This document shows, one piece after another, positions 21,201-31,377 of a stretch of 64,000 nucleotides of DNA (within the stretch, counting starts at the first letter, position 1; each line of letters begins with the position of its first letter). This DNA comes from Ananas comosus (lineage: Eukaryota > Streptophyta > Magnoliopsida > Poales > Bromeliaceae), in the NCBI RefSeq assembly GCF_001540865.1, contig NC_033621.1:16646191-16710190 (forward strand). The letters are read 5' to 3'. Under the pieces are notes generated by a model, which saw nothing but the letters and a program-made list of their open reading frames with translations, was not told the DNA's origin and did not search any database. The position numbers were made by a program, and so were the translations under genes.

Positions 21201-24200
21201 GAGAGGAGGAGGCGGATAAGAGCAGGAAGAAGGTGGAATTATTAGGGGAGAATTTGCAAGGCGGATAAGAGCAGGAAGAAGGTGGAATTGGGCAAAGGAA
21301 GAGGTAAAGGAACTGTTCGTATAAGATATTTTTGTTGGATTGATGTTTTAAATGAGTTCAGGGCATTTGGTTCTTGTGCTATTTAACGTTGAGAATTACT
21401 AGAGTAGCACTGTTGTCTATGCATGTGTAATTGCTGACCTTCTTGCCAAACTTTTTTGCGGGTTCTCTGTAACTTGTGGACTTGGACTTACACTCTTGCC
21501 ATTACTTTATTCTAGTGCGCACTATTTCATCAATGCACCCCGAAGAAATTTGAACCGAAACTTGCATTTAGTTTGATTCAAGCATATCCTGATTGGGACC
21601 CAAAATCAAACCACCTTTATCCACCTTATCCTAAAACAATTGATTTATATATTACGAAGAAAAACAAAAACTAAATTTTAATCATATAATAATTTAGAAC
21701 CCAAATTGTATCTAGCCATGTTACTCACAATGAACACCACAAACATGACAACCCCAACTTTGATTCCTCACCCTAACATTGTGTATTGCAAGACAGTCTG
21801 CATCTGTAGTTGCGGCATAAGAAGCCACATGCTGCAGGCGAACACAAGGAGGAAGATTTAGGAGGTGAAGATGACAAGGAAGCGTAGGATGTGCTATATT
21901 CTTAGAGGAAGATAATGAGGAATAAGAAAGGAGGAGATCATGGAATCGCTCGCAGAGAGTTCACAGTAGCTTTGTGGGTATATATCATCGGGAGCAGAAA
22001 GGGGTTGAGGAATAGTGCTAAGGGGGTATTTTTGTTAGATTGATCTTCTAAATGATTTGTTTATCCCATCTCGTGCTTATGCAAGTTAATCGCAAGGATT
22101 GACAGAATAGTACCATTCCCTTTGCAGTGTGTAATTACCTATCCTTTTTGTCAACTGCTATGTGTGTTTTCTATATCTTGGAAGATATGCCAGTTTCTCA
22201 TAAAATCTTATAATTTATCAGAATGAGAGTAAAACGAAAAATGATAAGGCTCATGACATTATAAGAAAACATATTATAGGAATAATTAGAGTCTTAGGCT
22301 CTTAGCCCATAATTATATGCAAAGTGTATTAATTAAGTTCATGTTTGGATGCATTGTTGAAGTGAGAGGAAATATGCAACACCTTAATTGTCAAGCAGAA
22401 AATTTAAAAGTTCTCTTAGGGAGAGAAATGGTAATAAGTTTGTAAAACTCGAGTTAAAAAGGTGCTTTACAACAAAATGTTGGTTTGTAGATGCTATTGA
22501 AAATGTGTCACAAATTCTAATAAAATAGTATTATCGTACTCAAAACTTCATTTATTCAAAACTTTCGATACATTAAAAGGATCCTGTTGGCGTGAACTCT
22601 ACGTGTAGACCTACTATATTCTTGCAACATTTTATAATTTCAATACATTCTCTCATTAAGCCATTTATGATTAGTGCTTTAATTTTCGAATGGATCAGAA
22701 TAATTACGCTTTCTCAACGTAAGGCGTTGATTTAGTTTCTACTAATAAGAAGTCGGACATGTTTTTGATTGAGAAATTTTGGTTAGAAATTCGTTCAGTT
22801 CAAACCTATCCTAATGGTGAGACAATATTGAATCAACCCTGTCCAATCCATCTTAAAATGATTGATTTACATATAATGAAGCAAAACAATATATATTATA
22901 TGCCAAATTTGTCACACATTATTTTATCACTTTTATCATTTGTGACTGGTTGCTTATAGCAAACGCAACGAGTAGGCCCATGATGGTGATTCTAGCATTG
23001 CGCATCACGAATAGGACCTTGCAATCGTAGTATTGGGTCACGAGGAGCCAAATGCCATAGGTGACTACAAGGAGGGAGATAAAGTAGGCAAGGATAGCGA
23101 GGAACCACAAGATGCACTTAGTAAGAGGAGTATAGAGGGAGAGCAGGGTGGCAGTATTGGGGGAGACTTTGGGAGAGCTTTTTGGGAGAAGGAAGAAGTA
23201 TATGAACACTTTTCATGAGATAATTTTATTGGATTGACATTTTTAACAATTAGTTTGCCCTATTTCACAGCAATGTGATATAATCTTGAGGATTAATAAA
23301 ATAGTATGGTTCTTCTCTCTGTTAAGTTGTGCTTTCTTTTTCACTAGATTGGCTTACTCATAAAACCAAATTAGATAAAATCTTGGGTTATCATAAGGAT
23401 GGGGTAAACTTGTGCACGAGTAGGACGTGCAGCTATGTGTGTCTCTATTTGAGATAATGATTGCTTGGAGCCTAAGTTATCTCATGGTTGGCTAGTCTGT
23501 GGGATAAGATAAAATATTCTAAATTATCAAATTCTACTCATACTGTGAACCGACTTCGTGGAACTATATAGAAAGGCTTGAGATGACAAAACCGAGTGTA
23601 TTAGAGAGGACTTATTTCATAGTCTTCGATTGCGGCATAAAGTTTGAGGTTAGCAAAGTGGAGTTTCTGGGCCAATTGCTTGAGCATGTCACTTTTCAAA
23701 GCAACAACTTATAGGCTTTGTTTAGGAATTTTGTTCTTCTCTAATATTGTTTTCTTAATTAGGTTTGGAAAAGCTCCTTGCGGGTCTTTTCATGTAGCAA
23801 AGATGAGTAGGTTTCACCGTAAGGCATTTGTGTTTGGGTTTGGAGTAGACAAGGTGAAGGCTTGTTCTTTTGTTTCTTCATATAGTGGAATGCATTTCTT
23901 TCACTCTCCTAGTGGATATAGGGAATTGTTGAACCAAGTAATTCTCGGTCTTTTCTTCTGCATTTGATTTTTTTTTTTGTTTTATTGTTTGCTATTCTAC
24001 GGGCTTGTTTTCCTCGCTGTCGGGAATGGTGCTGTTGAAAAAGTGTTGTATGAAATAGTGCGGTGCTATTAAAAAAAATGCTATAGAGCATTGACTGATT
24101 TTATTATAAAAGTATTATTTATTGTAGAAAACTAAAAATCTGTTAAATTATTGCAAAACTAATACGAAGTGTATTAAAAAAATATAAATTCAATTAAATG

Positions 24201-24484
24201 GTCCCATTAATTATATTTTATTAACACCTCCTTAATTTTTCATGTTTTAAATTTAAAAGTATCGGTGAATTATAATTCAACTTTAAAAAATAGAAGTTCA
24301 AGAATAATTGAAAAAATTAAAGATAAAAACTAAATTATGTAAAATTAACAAAAAAGGAGAGAGAGGTGGGAAGAGAGTTAAAAATAAAAACTAAGATTGA
24401 AACTAAATTATGTAAAATTAACAAGAGAGGGGGAGAGAGAGAGAGAGGTGGGGAGAGAGTTAAATATAAAACTAAATTAAGTTA

Positions 24485-24523
<39 letters not shown>

Positions 24524-27500
24524 GTTTAAAGAGAAAAAGGGTAGCGAAATTATTATTTTGGATAGAGCTGAATAAAATTATCTGTATAATAGTATTTTTG
24601 TTATTTTAAACAAAAAAAAGTGGGAAACGATCTACAATTTCTTTTTACTGAAGAAGCTCCGACAAAAGAGCTTTTGCAATTAAATAGGAAAATACAGATT
24701 TTGCAGTTTCATACGGCAGCATTTTGGTTGCCAAACAGTTGGAATTGGGCCAAAGAGCTTTTTGGCCTGGCAAAAGCTGGGCCTAATAGATACTCTGTTG
24801 CATTCATCTGTGTTAATAGCAGTGTAGGGCGGTCCTAAAATCCCCCAACACTCTCTCCTATGTATAACTGCCAATCCTTCTAGTTAACTTTTCTATGGGT
24901 TCTCTGTATCTTGAAGGCTAGGACTCTTGACCCATTCCATTGCTTTCATCCAGTGCTTCATTCAGCTATGCAGCCCTAATTTTAGCTCTCCTGATGGTTC
25001 GTCCGTTTATTTCATCCATTATGAAATTCTGTTACTTGAGTAGTTATAATTTTTCCTTAGTTAAAAAATGATATATACTTCAATAATCATCTGAGAAGAG
25101 AAATTTACTGCTCTGAATTTGTTATGGGCCTAGCAAAGTGATAAGAGTCATAGATTGTCCATGCCTGTAAACATGCACCATGCAGGTTAGCAGGACTGTA
25201 GGTAAGTTTTTATCTTGTGGAGTATCAAACTATGATATTAAAATATATAGTTTAAGTTAATGTGCTGCCAACCAATAGAATACATAGGCCTAAATTTCTA
25301 GAGTTAAGCAAAAGAAGCTATTGATCTAGGGACCAAAAATGTTTGTGATCATCGATGCTTCTATGTGATTACCAGGTGGGCTTGTATTCGGTTGTCTTGA
25401 TCAATGTTTTGATCCAACAAACATACTCAATTAGGGCTTGTTTGGATGCACAAACATCATGTTCAGCACATCTCATTTTATTTACACAAGGAGCATGCGG
25501 TAAGTGGAAAAGTGAACTGTGTAATTAAATGTCTACAACAACATACTATAACTGGCCTCAAGTTAATTTTTGGGAATAAGATAAACGACTCGTGAAAGGA
25601 ATTCATTGTCGTGCAAGGGACTAAGGGCTTGTTTGGTTCAAGGGTGGAATTGGAATGGATAATGGAATGGGAATGAGTTGGAATGGTAATTGGAATGGCC
25701 CACTTTCCCAAGACGTTTGGTTTATTTGTGGATTGGGAATTGAAATGAGTTATTCACATTTCATTGTTTGGTTCATATAAACTAAAAAAATTATAGGATA
25801 CTATAATACTAATTTTACTCTCAAATATAAATTTATATTATTTAAAATTTATGAAAAATATAATACTATTCTCTAATAAGTTTTCCAAAAAAAATATCAA
25901 ATTTATTTTTAAAAACTTTTATTGATGTGGGTTAGGGATAGGGTTTTGAGAGAGGATAGTTTTTTTTTTTTTGTTTTGATGAGAAAGGGGTGAAGAGAAG
26001 GATGGTGAGATGGTCACATGAGCTTCGAGAACTTAGTGGGCTTCCGGAATGAAATCTCAATCCGGACTAGAAGACCGGAATCAAGTTGAAGGCTAATGGG
26101 CCATTCCCATTCCAGTCCGGAATAGGAATCCCAAACCGATTCATGCGAACCAAACAAAATTAACCGGATTTGATCAAACCGATTCCCATTCCATACCCAA
26201 AATGGATGAACCAAACAAGCCCTAAAAACAAACTCAAAACTCCTAGAAAATCTTTGCAGCACACTAGTTATTATTGTATTGTTTTTTAAGACATTCCAAC
26301 AAGCCCTTAGAGGGGGAAAAAAGGTTTGGAATAAGATGGAATTTCCTAGACTTCAGGACTATGTTTCTATATAAGTGGGACAAATCATCATAGAGAAAGT
26401 CAAGATAGAGGAAGTAATAAAACTATATCACTCTCTAGATCATTGTTTGTTTGTCTGGAATCAATGTAGAGAGAGTCAAAATCTAATGGTTAAATTTAAC
26501 ATTTAATGCATGTAATATTGTATTAATTATGAATGGTCTTAGATTTGATCCCAGTGACTTTACACCCATTCTAGGGTGAAGCCACTTACACCACTTTGAC
26601 CGGGTAGAGAAGTCTAGTTTCATTATTTTACTACTTTGTAGTGAATCCTCGCCCCAAACTAGAGGATCTGAGTCCTCCTTCAAAATGTATTGGCATACAA
26701 AGGACCGTGATCTTACAGGTGTGACGTTAATTTATGCCCTGTCAAATTCTGGACAAGCTTCCCCAAGTATTTTCGTAGAACTGTTTCTTTTTGTTTTATT
26801 TTTTATGCCTACATGAAAATGGTATTGTTGGCTGTTATTAAGCGATAAGAGTCCCGCACAATTTTCTAAATGTTTTGTGACTCTTTTTTGAGAAAATGTT
26901 TGTGAAAAACCCCCTTTTATCTCCTGCGGAGTATCCATGGCTTTGCAACTTCACTTTCACCAAATCGAGCGCAAAACTAACACTTAAAGTGCAGTTTGCC
27001 CCACCAGTTACACTGAAACAGTTGTCCACTTGTGATATTTCTCATGAAGTACAATTTATTGAAATATGGGGTTTGAAAATAAAAAACTTTTAAGAAAGCA
27101 TTGGATGCCGTAAACCCTAATAACTTCTATTTTCACAGTTATGAGGCTGACATGTGGACTTTGTAGTTTGGTGGCATATGTGATTTAAGCGTTGCATCGA
27201 AGATATCCATGTTAGACCAAATGCAGACCTGGCTGTGCTTTGCTATGGCCTGGGTTATGCATCAATGTTTTGCCTCTAGAAATTATGAGGCTTTGTCATT
27301 GTTTGTTGAATATTTGTGATTGCACGAAAGCTTATTTTGTGCCCTTTCTTTTTCTGGTATCATTCATGCAGGTGAAGATGATGTGCTCCTATTGTACGAG
27401 ACATGAAGAAAGTGAAGTTCCAGATCCTTATTATGGAGGTCCACAGGGTTTTGAGAAAGTAAGTGGCAAACAAAGCACAAAAAAAAAAAAAGAAAAAAAG

Positions 27501-29043
27501 AAGAAGAGAGAATCATAATCTCATTGCGCTTACCTCAGAAAAGAAAATGAAATGTTTTATCAGAACAAGCTATATTGCACAAGGCCATAGAAACAAAACT
27601 TTGTTTAACGGCATTGGGAAACTAAATTAAGGCCTTTGTCAGTGCCTTGTTTTCCTGACTAGATTCTTCCGTGGTAACACTTCATCATTTGGCTTCCATT
27701 TTACCGGCCATGAAAATGACTATCATTGCTTTCTTAAGATATAAGCAATTCATAGAAGCATTGCTTTCTTAAGATATAAGCAACAAGGTTGTAAATAGCA
27801 GATAGCAGGTATATAGTGTTGAGGGGTATAGCGGATAGTGGGCGTCATGGCGGTCACTATGAATCCATATCGGGATTCATAGTAAATTATTTAAATACTC
27901 CTCTTCCTATATGCATTTGTATTTAAGATAATAGCAATAAAATGTTAGTTCAGAGGTAGAAATATAACACTTTTTAATTTTTCTGTATTTATATGGACAA
28001 ACTTCAAATAGTACCTTGTGGTTTAAAGTATATCAATTTAGTATCCTGTAGTTTCATTTTTCATTTTTCGTCAGCTCCTCTGTTAACATTTCGTTAAATT
28101 ATATACAAAAAACTTTAGATACCCCACTTAGGTTTATCGAATATTCACTTTAGTACCTTTTAGTTTTAACGTTGTTACTGATTTAACGAAAAAAAATTAG
28201 TGGAAGAAATAATAAAAGGAGAAGAATGAAACCACGGGGTACTAAATCGATACACTTTAAACCACAGGATACCAAAGTAAGAAAGTGCGAAACCACAGGG
28301 GTAGTATTTGATGTTTTTCCTATTTATATTCTGAAGTATTTTTACTTAGTGGTCTTTCATAGCTGCGGTGATGCTTTGGTCTTTCATAGCTGCGGTGATG
28401 CTTAGCCATAGATAAACTAGTGTTGTCACCACGTTGCTTTTCTCCCCACACCAATAAAATCATGCTTTTCTCAGTTTCTCGTGAAAAACATGTTTGAATA
28501 GTTCTAGTACCCACTAAGTATTTTGTTTTTTCTATTGGGATAATTTCGCAAAATTTAATTATTTTAGGGCTAAATTGATCTTTGAATTTTTAGAAATTTG
28601 AGGTCTAAAATAAACGTGCTTTGTCTTGCTATGGTGCCTCTATGAGCGCCATAGCAGTCGCTATGGACACCATAGCAGCGGCTATAATTTCAGTCCGCTA
28701 TATTCTGTTTTTAACAATATATCGTAGCGTTTATTCATTAAAATGGCTATAGCGGCCGTAGCATTCGCTAATTAAAACACCGATAAGCAATACATTGAAG
28801 CATGAACATCCAAAAGAACCATCCTTTCATATCGCTTCTTTATTTTTTTGTTCTAGGAAGAAATGACATCATTTGTGTAATGTTAGTTGTCCATTGTTGA
28901 TACGTTGGACCTTAAAATTACTGTTGTGCCATTGCTGAAGTTGTTGCGGCCTGGTATTGCAGGTCTTGGATCTATTGGAAGATGCATGCGAAAGTTTGCT
29001 TGGCAGCATAATAGCCGATAATAGCCATATTGCTGTTTCGTAG
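18285..29043 (+). CDS. Low-molecular-weight protein tyrosine phosphatase, plastid-type, 6 exons
   Basis: Hydrolyses phosphotyrosine (and possibly other phospho-esters) through a Cys-phosphate intermediate. Exons are 18285-18606, 18691-18803, 18889-19024, 19468-19535, 27372-27458 and 28963-29043; all introns are GT-AG and phases fit, giving 268 residues. The P-loop is CLGNICRS with nucleophile Cys106 and Arg112; intron 1 splits its Gly codon. DSAGT, ADSRM, REFDLVLAMD and the catalytic acid Asp231 in VPDPYYGG are all present. The C terminus is VLDLLEDACESLL followed by about 14 residues. The first ~84 residues are Ser/Ala/Pro-rich and poor in acidic residues, resembling a chloroplast transit peptide; a second in-frame ATG at 18537 would give a 184-residue form starting at the catalytic domain. 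The next ATG upstream (18264) is also in frame. I see no break in the gene. Confidence 0.92.
19025..19467 (+). other. Intron 3 of the phosphatase gene
   Basis: A 443-bp GT-AG intron, AT-rich. The donor is the weak GTTCCA; the acceptor is ctgctag. The join restores Asn-Arg-Asp-Asp-Ile, as expected in the family, which supports the weak donor. Confidence 0.8.
19796..20460. repeat. Intron segment duplicated at 22308-22985, copy 1
   Basis: Shares ordered blocks with 22308-22985: gtaaagtgt, gcaagcagaaa, gagagaaag, gtgtcac/gtgccatg, cattaaaaggat-type, aatacattctct, and ccaaatttgtcac. The copies are diverged with many indels. Confidence 0.75.
20285..22200. repeat. Three diverged tandem units of about 660 bp in intron 4
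   Basis: Units are approximately 20285-20880, 20880-21545 and 21545-22200. Each carries in order cctatcctaaaacaatt (units 1 and 3), ctcacaatgaa(t/c)acca or a variant, a G-rich aggaagaag stretch, (gga)ttgat followed by aatg, ggattgacagaatagta or a variant, gtgtaatta, gaccttct and gaacttggac-like blocks. A fourth unit lies at 22790-23340 and a partial fifth near 24838-24985. Confidence 0.75.
22308..22985. repeat. Intron segment duplication, copy 2
   Basis: Second copy of 19796-20460, followed as in copy 1 by a tandem unit (22790-23340). The arrangement implies that a block containing both pieces was copied. Confidence 0.72.
22790..23340. repeat. Fourth tandem unit, with antisense hydrophobic reading frame
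   Basis: The minus strand here encodes a 96-residue ORF (22919-23209) with a hydrophobic run, WFLAILAYFISLLVVTYGIW, followed by LLVTQYYDCKVLF. Unit 1 retains a recognisably related minus-strand stretch (WLLVAYNYDYKGLLVVF) that is not open throughout. This suggests the unit was built from a fragment of a membrane-protein gene; I do not recognise which. Confidence 0.55.
23341..25430. other. Intron DNA with (GA)n and AT-rich tracts
   Basis: No gene. (GA)n runs lie at 24424-24450 and 24488-24520, and a partial tandem unit near 24838-24985. 23640-23967 has a 107-residue ORF without any motif I recognise, and I do not call it. Confidence 0.6.
25434..26306. mobile_element. Harbinger-type MITE (outer), split by another MITE
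   Basis: Ends GGGCTTGTTTGGATG (25434) and CATTCCAACAAGCCC (26306) are inverted. TTA flanks both sides (25431-25433, 26307-26309). Without the inner element it is about 270 bp and has no coding capacity. Confidence 0.75.
25625..26222 (-). mobile_element. 598-bp deletion derivative of the 11243-16973 Harbinger element
   Basis: Ends GGGCTTGTTTGGTTCA and TGAACCAAACAAGCCC are inverted, flanked by TAA (25622-25624, 26223-26225). 25625-25925 closely matches the reverse complement of the last 300 bp of the big element, and 25926-26222 that of its first 300 bp, so it is a classic internally deleted, non-autonomous copy in opposite orientation. It could only be moved by a transposase supplied elsewhere. 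Confidence 0.9.
27725..27783. repeat. Short tandem duplication in intron 5
   Basis: cattgctttcttaagatata plus agcaa occurs twice about 34 bp apart. The second copy supplies the 8-bp target site of the MITE that follows. Confidence 0.9.
27995..28320. mobile_element. Mutator-type MITE with 9-bp target duplication
   Basis: Inverted ends of about 30 bp: GGACAAACTTCAAATAGTAC at the left matches the reverse complement of the right end GTAGTATTTGATGTTTTTCC. Flanked by tatttatat at 27986-27994 and 28321-28329, the 9-bp duplication of Mutator-like elements. Confidence 0.88.
28350..28403. repeat. 27-bp tandem duplication
   Basis: Two copies of ggtctttcatagctgcggtg plus atgcttt, adjacent, inside the hAT-type MITE. 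Confidence 0.9.
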
Positions 29044-30817
29044 TCTCCCAAACAAGGCTCTGATGGGTTATTCATGAAGTGTGTTAAGCAAATGTGCCAT
29101 TGTGCAGAGAATTCGAATCAAGCTATTCCGTCAATATTATAAATCACTGCATTGTAATTTCTCATGTCTAGCGAATTGCAGCATTTTGTGACTCAAATGT
29201 GATTTATTGAGAATTATTGTTCACTAATACATATCTTAATGTCATTAAGCAAAATTTAATTGATGCACTATTGAGGTTCTTGCAGAAAACAATTACAATA
29301 TAAATGTAAAATTTCTTACCTCAAATACTTAGGTGGTAAAATGACTAGTTTCGTTGGTCATTCTCCTTTTTGTTCTGGAAGACTGGAAGCACATTTTACA
29401 GTTTGGTCTTTGAAGGTCCAACGGGCTGCATCTCTTCCAATTCATGCTTATAATAATAATGCAACTTTCTGTATGCTGCAGCTCACCAGTAATAACAACG
29501 GTACGTGTACAGTTTCGGCTAATTTTTCTGCCGTTCTCTCTCAATTTCTTGCCCTCTGATGGTAACTTGTAACTGTTCTTGTAATTTCCCAAGGTTTGAT
29601 ATTCACTGCGGCGGTCACAATTAGAAGTATATTTCTTTAAGAAATTTTACCTGAGTCTCTGATCTTTGAATGAGTTTGTGGGTTGAGGATGCCAGTTTTC
29701 CTTCGTGTGAACCCGCTTGCAATGATTCGAATGCATTTTGTTGCTCTGTGTTGGAGTGGATGCCAGATGCCTTTCGATAGTCATGCCGATCCTCTATTAG
29801 TAGATGCCAAAACTAGCGAAGCTATTCTATACCCACCCCTACTTTTGACGAGCTCAAAATTAAGTTATCAAAACACTCGCTGCATATTTGACTTGATGTC
29901 TGATGGAATGTATTGCTGGTAGATACACTCTGACCTCGCCGGCCATACTCGCCCCTCAATGCATTAACCGATTAATTACTTGAAACGTGTGGTTTAGGAA
30001 TGCTGATTTAGCGCCCTCTCATTTGTTTAAAACAGTTATTCTTCTAGACAGCATTTATAGGAACTGAAGTCGAAATAGAGCAATGTCAAAATTTCCTCGG
30101 CAATAATTTATTTTCTCGGATTTTACAGCGAAGTTATAAGGAACTGTGATGATTTTTCCTTCTTTTTATACTGGGTTAATTATAGGTGTATAGACTAATC
30201 TATCTAATAAATTAAGAATAACATTTCTTTCTTAGAGTTTGAATGATCCTGAAGACTGGTTAGTTCTTGCTGATTAATACCGCAAATGAAAGGTCATTAC
30301 GGACCTTCAAATATTGATGATGTTAGTATCTATTTAATTTTAATGTGATTTAAAACTTTATTTTGGTCCTAGAGCATTTTGGAAGATCCAATATAAAAAA
30401 AGCTTTGCCCGGAAACTTGTGTATCATCTACATGCATGAGTTTAGTTCTAGATGGAAAACTCAGAGATGTGGTATTCCAGATGGAAAACTCTCACATGTT
30501 GTAGTATCTTATATGTTGTACCATCTCCTAATCACATGCTTAGGTGCTAAAAAAAAGCGCCATTCATTTATCACACGTAGGCGCGCGCATGGCGCGAGCA
30601 CATGGCACGAGCATGAGCCCGTCCAGACCGTGTGCAATCTTTGCTATCCGGTTCAGTGTACCGTACCTACAATTAATTAAGCCTTATATTTTATTTTTAT
30701 CTTGTACTTTAGATTTATTGTATTCGAGCTTTCTAATCCTTTATACTTGATTTAGTGTATTTTAACTTATCTGAGAACAGCTATTTCTCTACAGTCAAAT
30801 TAGCTGTTGGACCCTAG
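29044..30817. other. 3' flank of the phosphatase gene, no further gene seen
   Basis: Contains the presumed 3' UTR and AT-rich intergenic DNA. I could not pick a polyadenylation signal with confidence. Short ORFs at 29341-29559 and 29683-29922 have no recognisable motif. Confidence 0.6.
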
Positions 30818-31339
30818 TGTCAGGGACTTAAAAAAATTTCTATGCAGCCCGGTCCCTGGCCCAAATCTGCTTAGCGAGTTCGGGTTGAAGACGGATCGAA
30901 TCGGGTTGTCAAAGAGGCCCAAACCCAACCTTCTGTGGGAAACTCAAGGGTTATGAAACTCATGGGAGTTATGGGTGACTCTTGAGCTTTTGGCATTTAT
31001 GAGGGCTCATAATGTGGGTTCATTATGTATGTAGTGGGTGAGTTGAAAAGGCACCTTTAGGCCTATAAATAGTGGGGTTGGCTAAGGCCATGACACACAA
31101 GAGAGAGTGTGTTTGTATGCTGTTTGTAGGTTGTAATTCTCATTTCTAAGTAGTGTAGTACTTAGTTTTTTGAGAGAACCTCTGCCTCTTTCTCTTTGTC
31201 ATTTCCCTTTGCATACTTAGTCGTAGGACGCGAAGGTCCGGGCTAGCAACAGGGACAAAGGCTTGTCCATCTTCGAGCAGGAAAGGTGGGCGCCGCACGG
31301 GCTTTGCGAACGAAAACGCTAAGTGCTAAGTCGCGTGAT
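30818..31339 (+). repeat. 5' LTR of element H
   Basis: Starts TGTCAGGGACTT and ends near gcgtgata (the other LTR has ccgtgaca). It includes a TATA box, tataaatag, at 31064-31072. Confidence 0.88.
31064..31072 (+). promoter_or_regulatory. TATA box in the element H LTR
   Basis: Sequence tataaatag preceded by cacctttaggcc. It is identical in the 3' LTR (36278-36286), and in the duplicate at about 38999 it has lost one A. Confidence 0.65.
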
Positions 31340-31343
31340 AGTC

Positions 31344-31356
31344 TTGGTATCAGAGC
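31344..31356 (+). other. Primer-binding site, element H
   Basis: tggtatcagagcc, complementary to the initiator tRNA-Met 3' end, a few bases after the LTR. Confidence 0.85.
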
Positions 31357-31377
31357 CCGGGTTCGCAGCGAGGAACC

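Larger units (their letters stand above)
19536..27371 (+). other. Intron 4 of the phosphatase gene, 7.8 kb
   Basis: Donor aag|gtaact, acceptor atgcag|gtgaag. It is very large compared with the other introns and consists mostly of repeats: diverged tandem units (20285-23340), a duplicated segment (19796-20460 and 22308-22985), (GA)n tracts and a nested pair of Harbinger-type MITEs (25434-26306). No ORF inside looks like a conserved host gene. Confidence 0.88.
27784..28782. mobile_element. hAT-type MITE with 8-bp target duplication
   Basis: Starts CAAGGTTGTAAATAGC and ends GCTAATTAAAACACCG, imperfect inverted ends, with ataagcaa at 27776-27783 and 28783-28790. Internal repeats are built on gctatagcgg-like words. 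It carries the Mutator-type MITE 27995-28320 and has no coding capacity. Confidence 0.8.
27459..28962 (+). other. Intron 5 of the phosphatase gene
   Basis: Donor aaa|gtaagt, acceptor ttgcag|gtctt. A 1.5-kb intron, two thirds of which is a hAT-type MITE with a Mutator-type MITE inside. Confidence 0.88.

Noticed and set aside
23644..23967. A possible small intronic gene of 107 residues
   Set aside because: No motif, no conserved neighbour, and it lies in repeat-rich intron DNA.
23990..24840. Possible hAT-type element in intron 4
   Set aside because: The proposed ends do not form convincing inverted repeats and no duplication was found.
30560..30680. GC-rich gcgcgcatggcgcgagcac stretch as a CpG-island promoter
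   Set aside because: It is too short, with no downstream gene other than element H.
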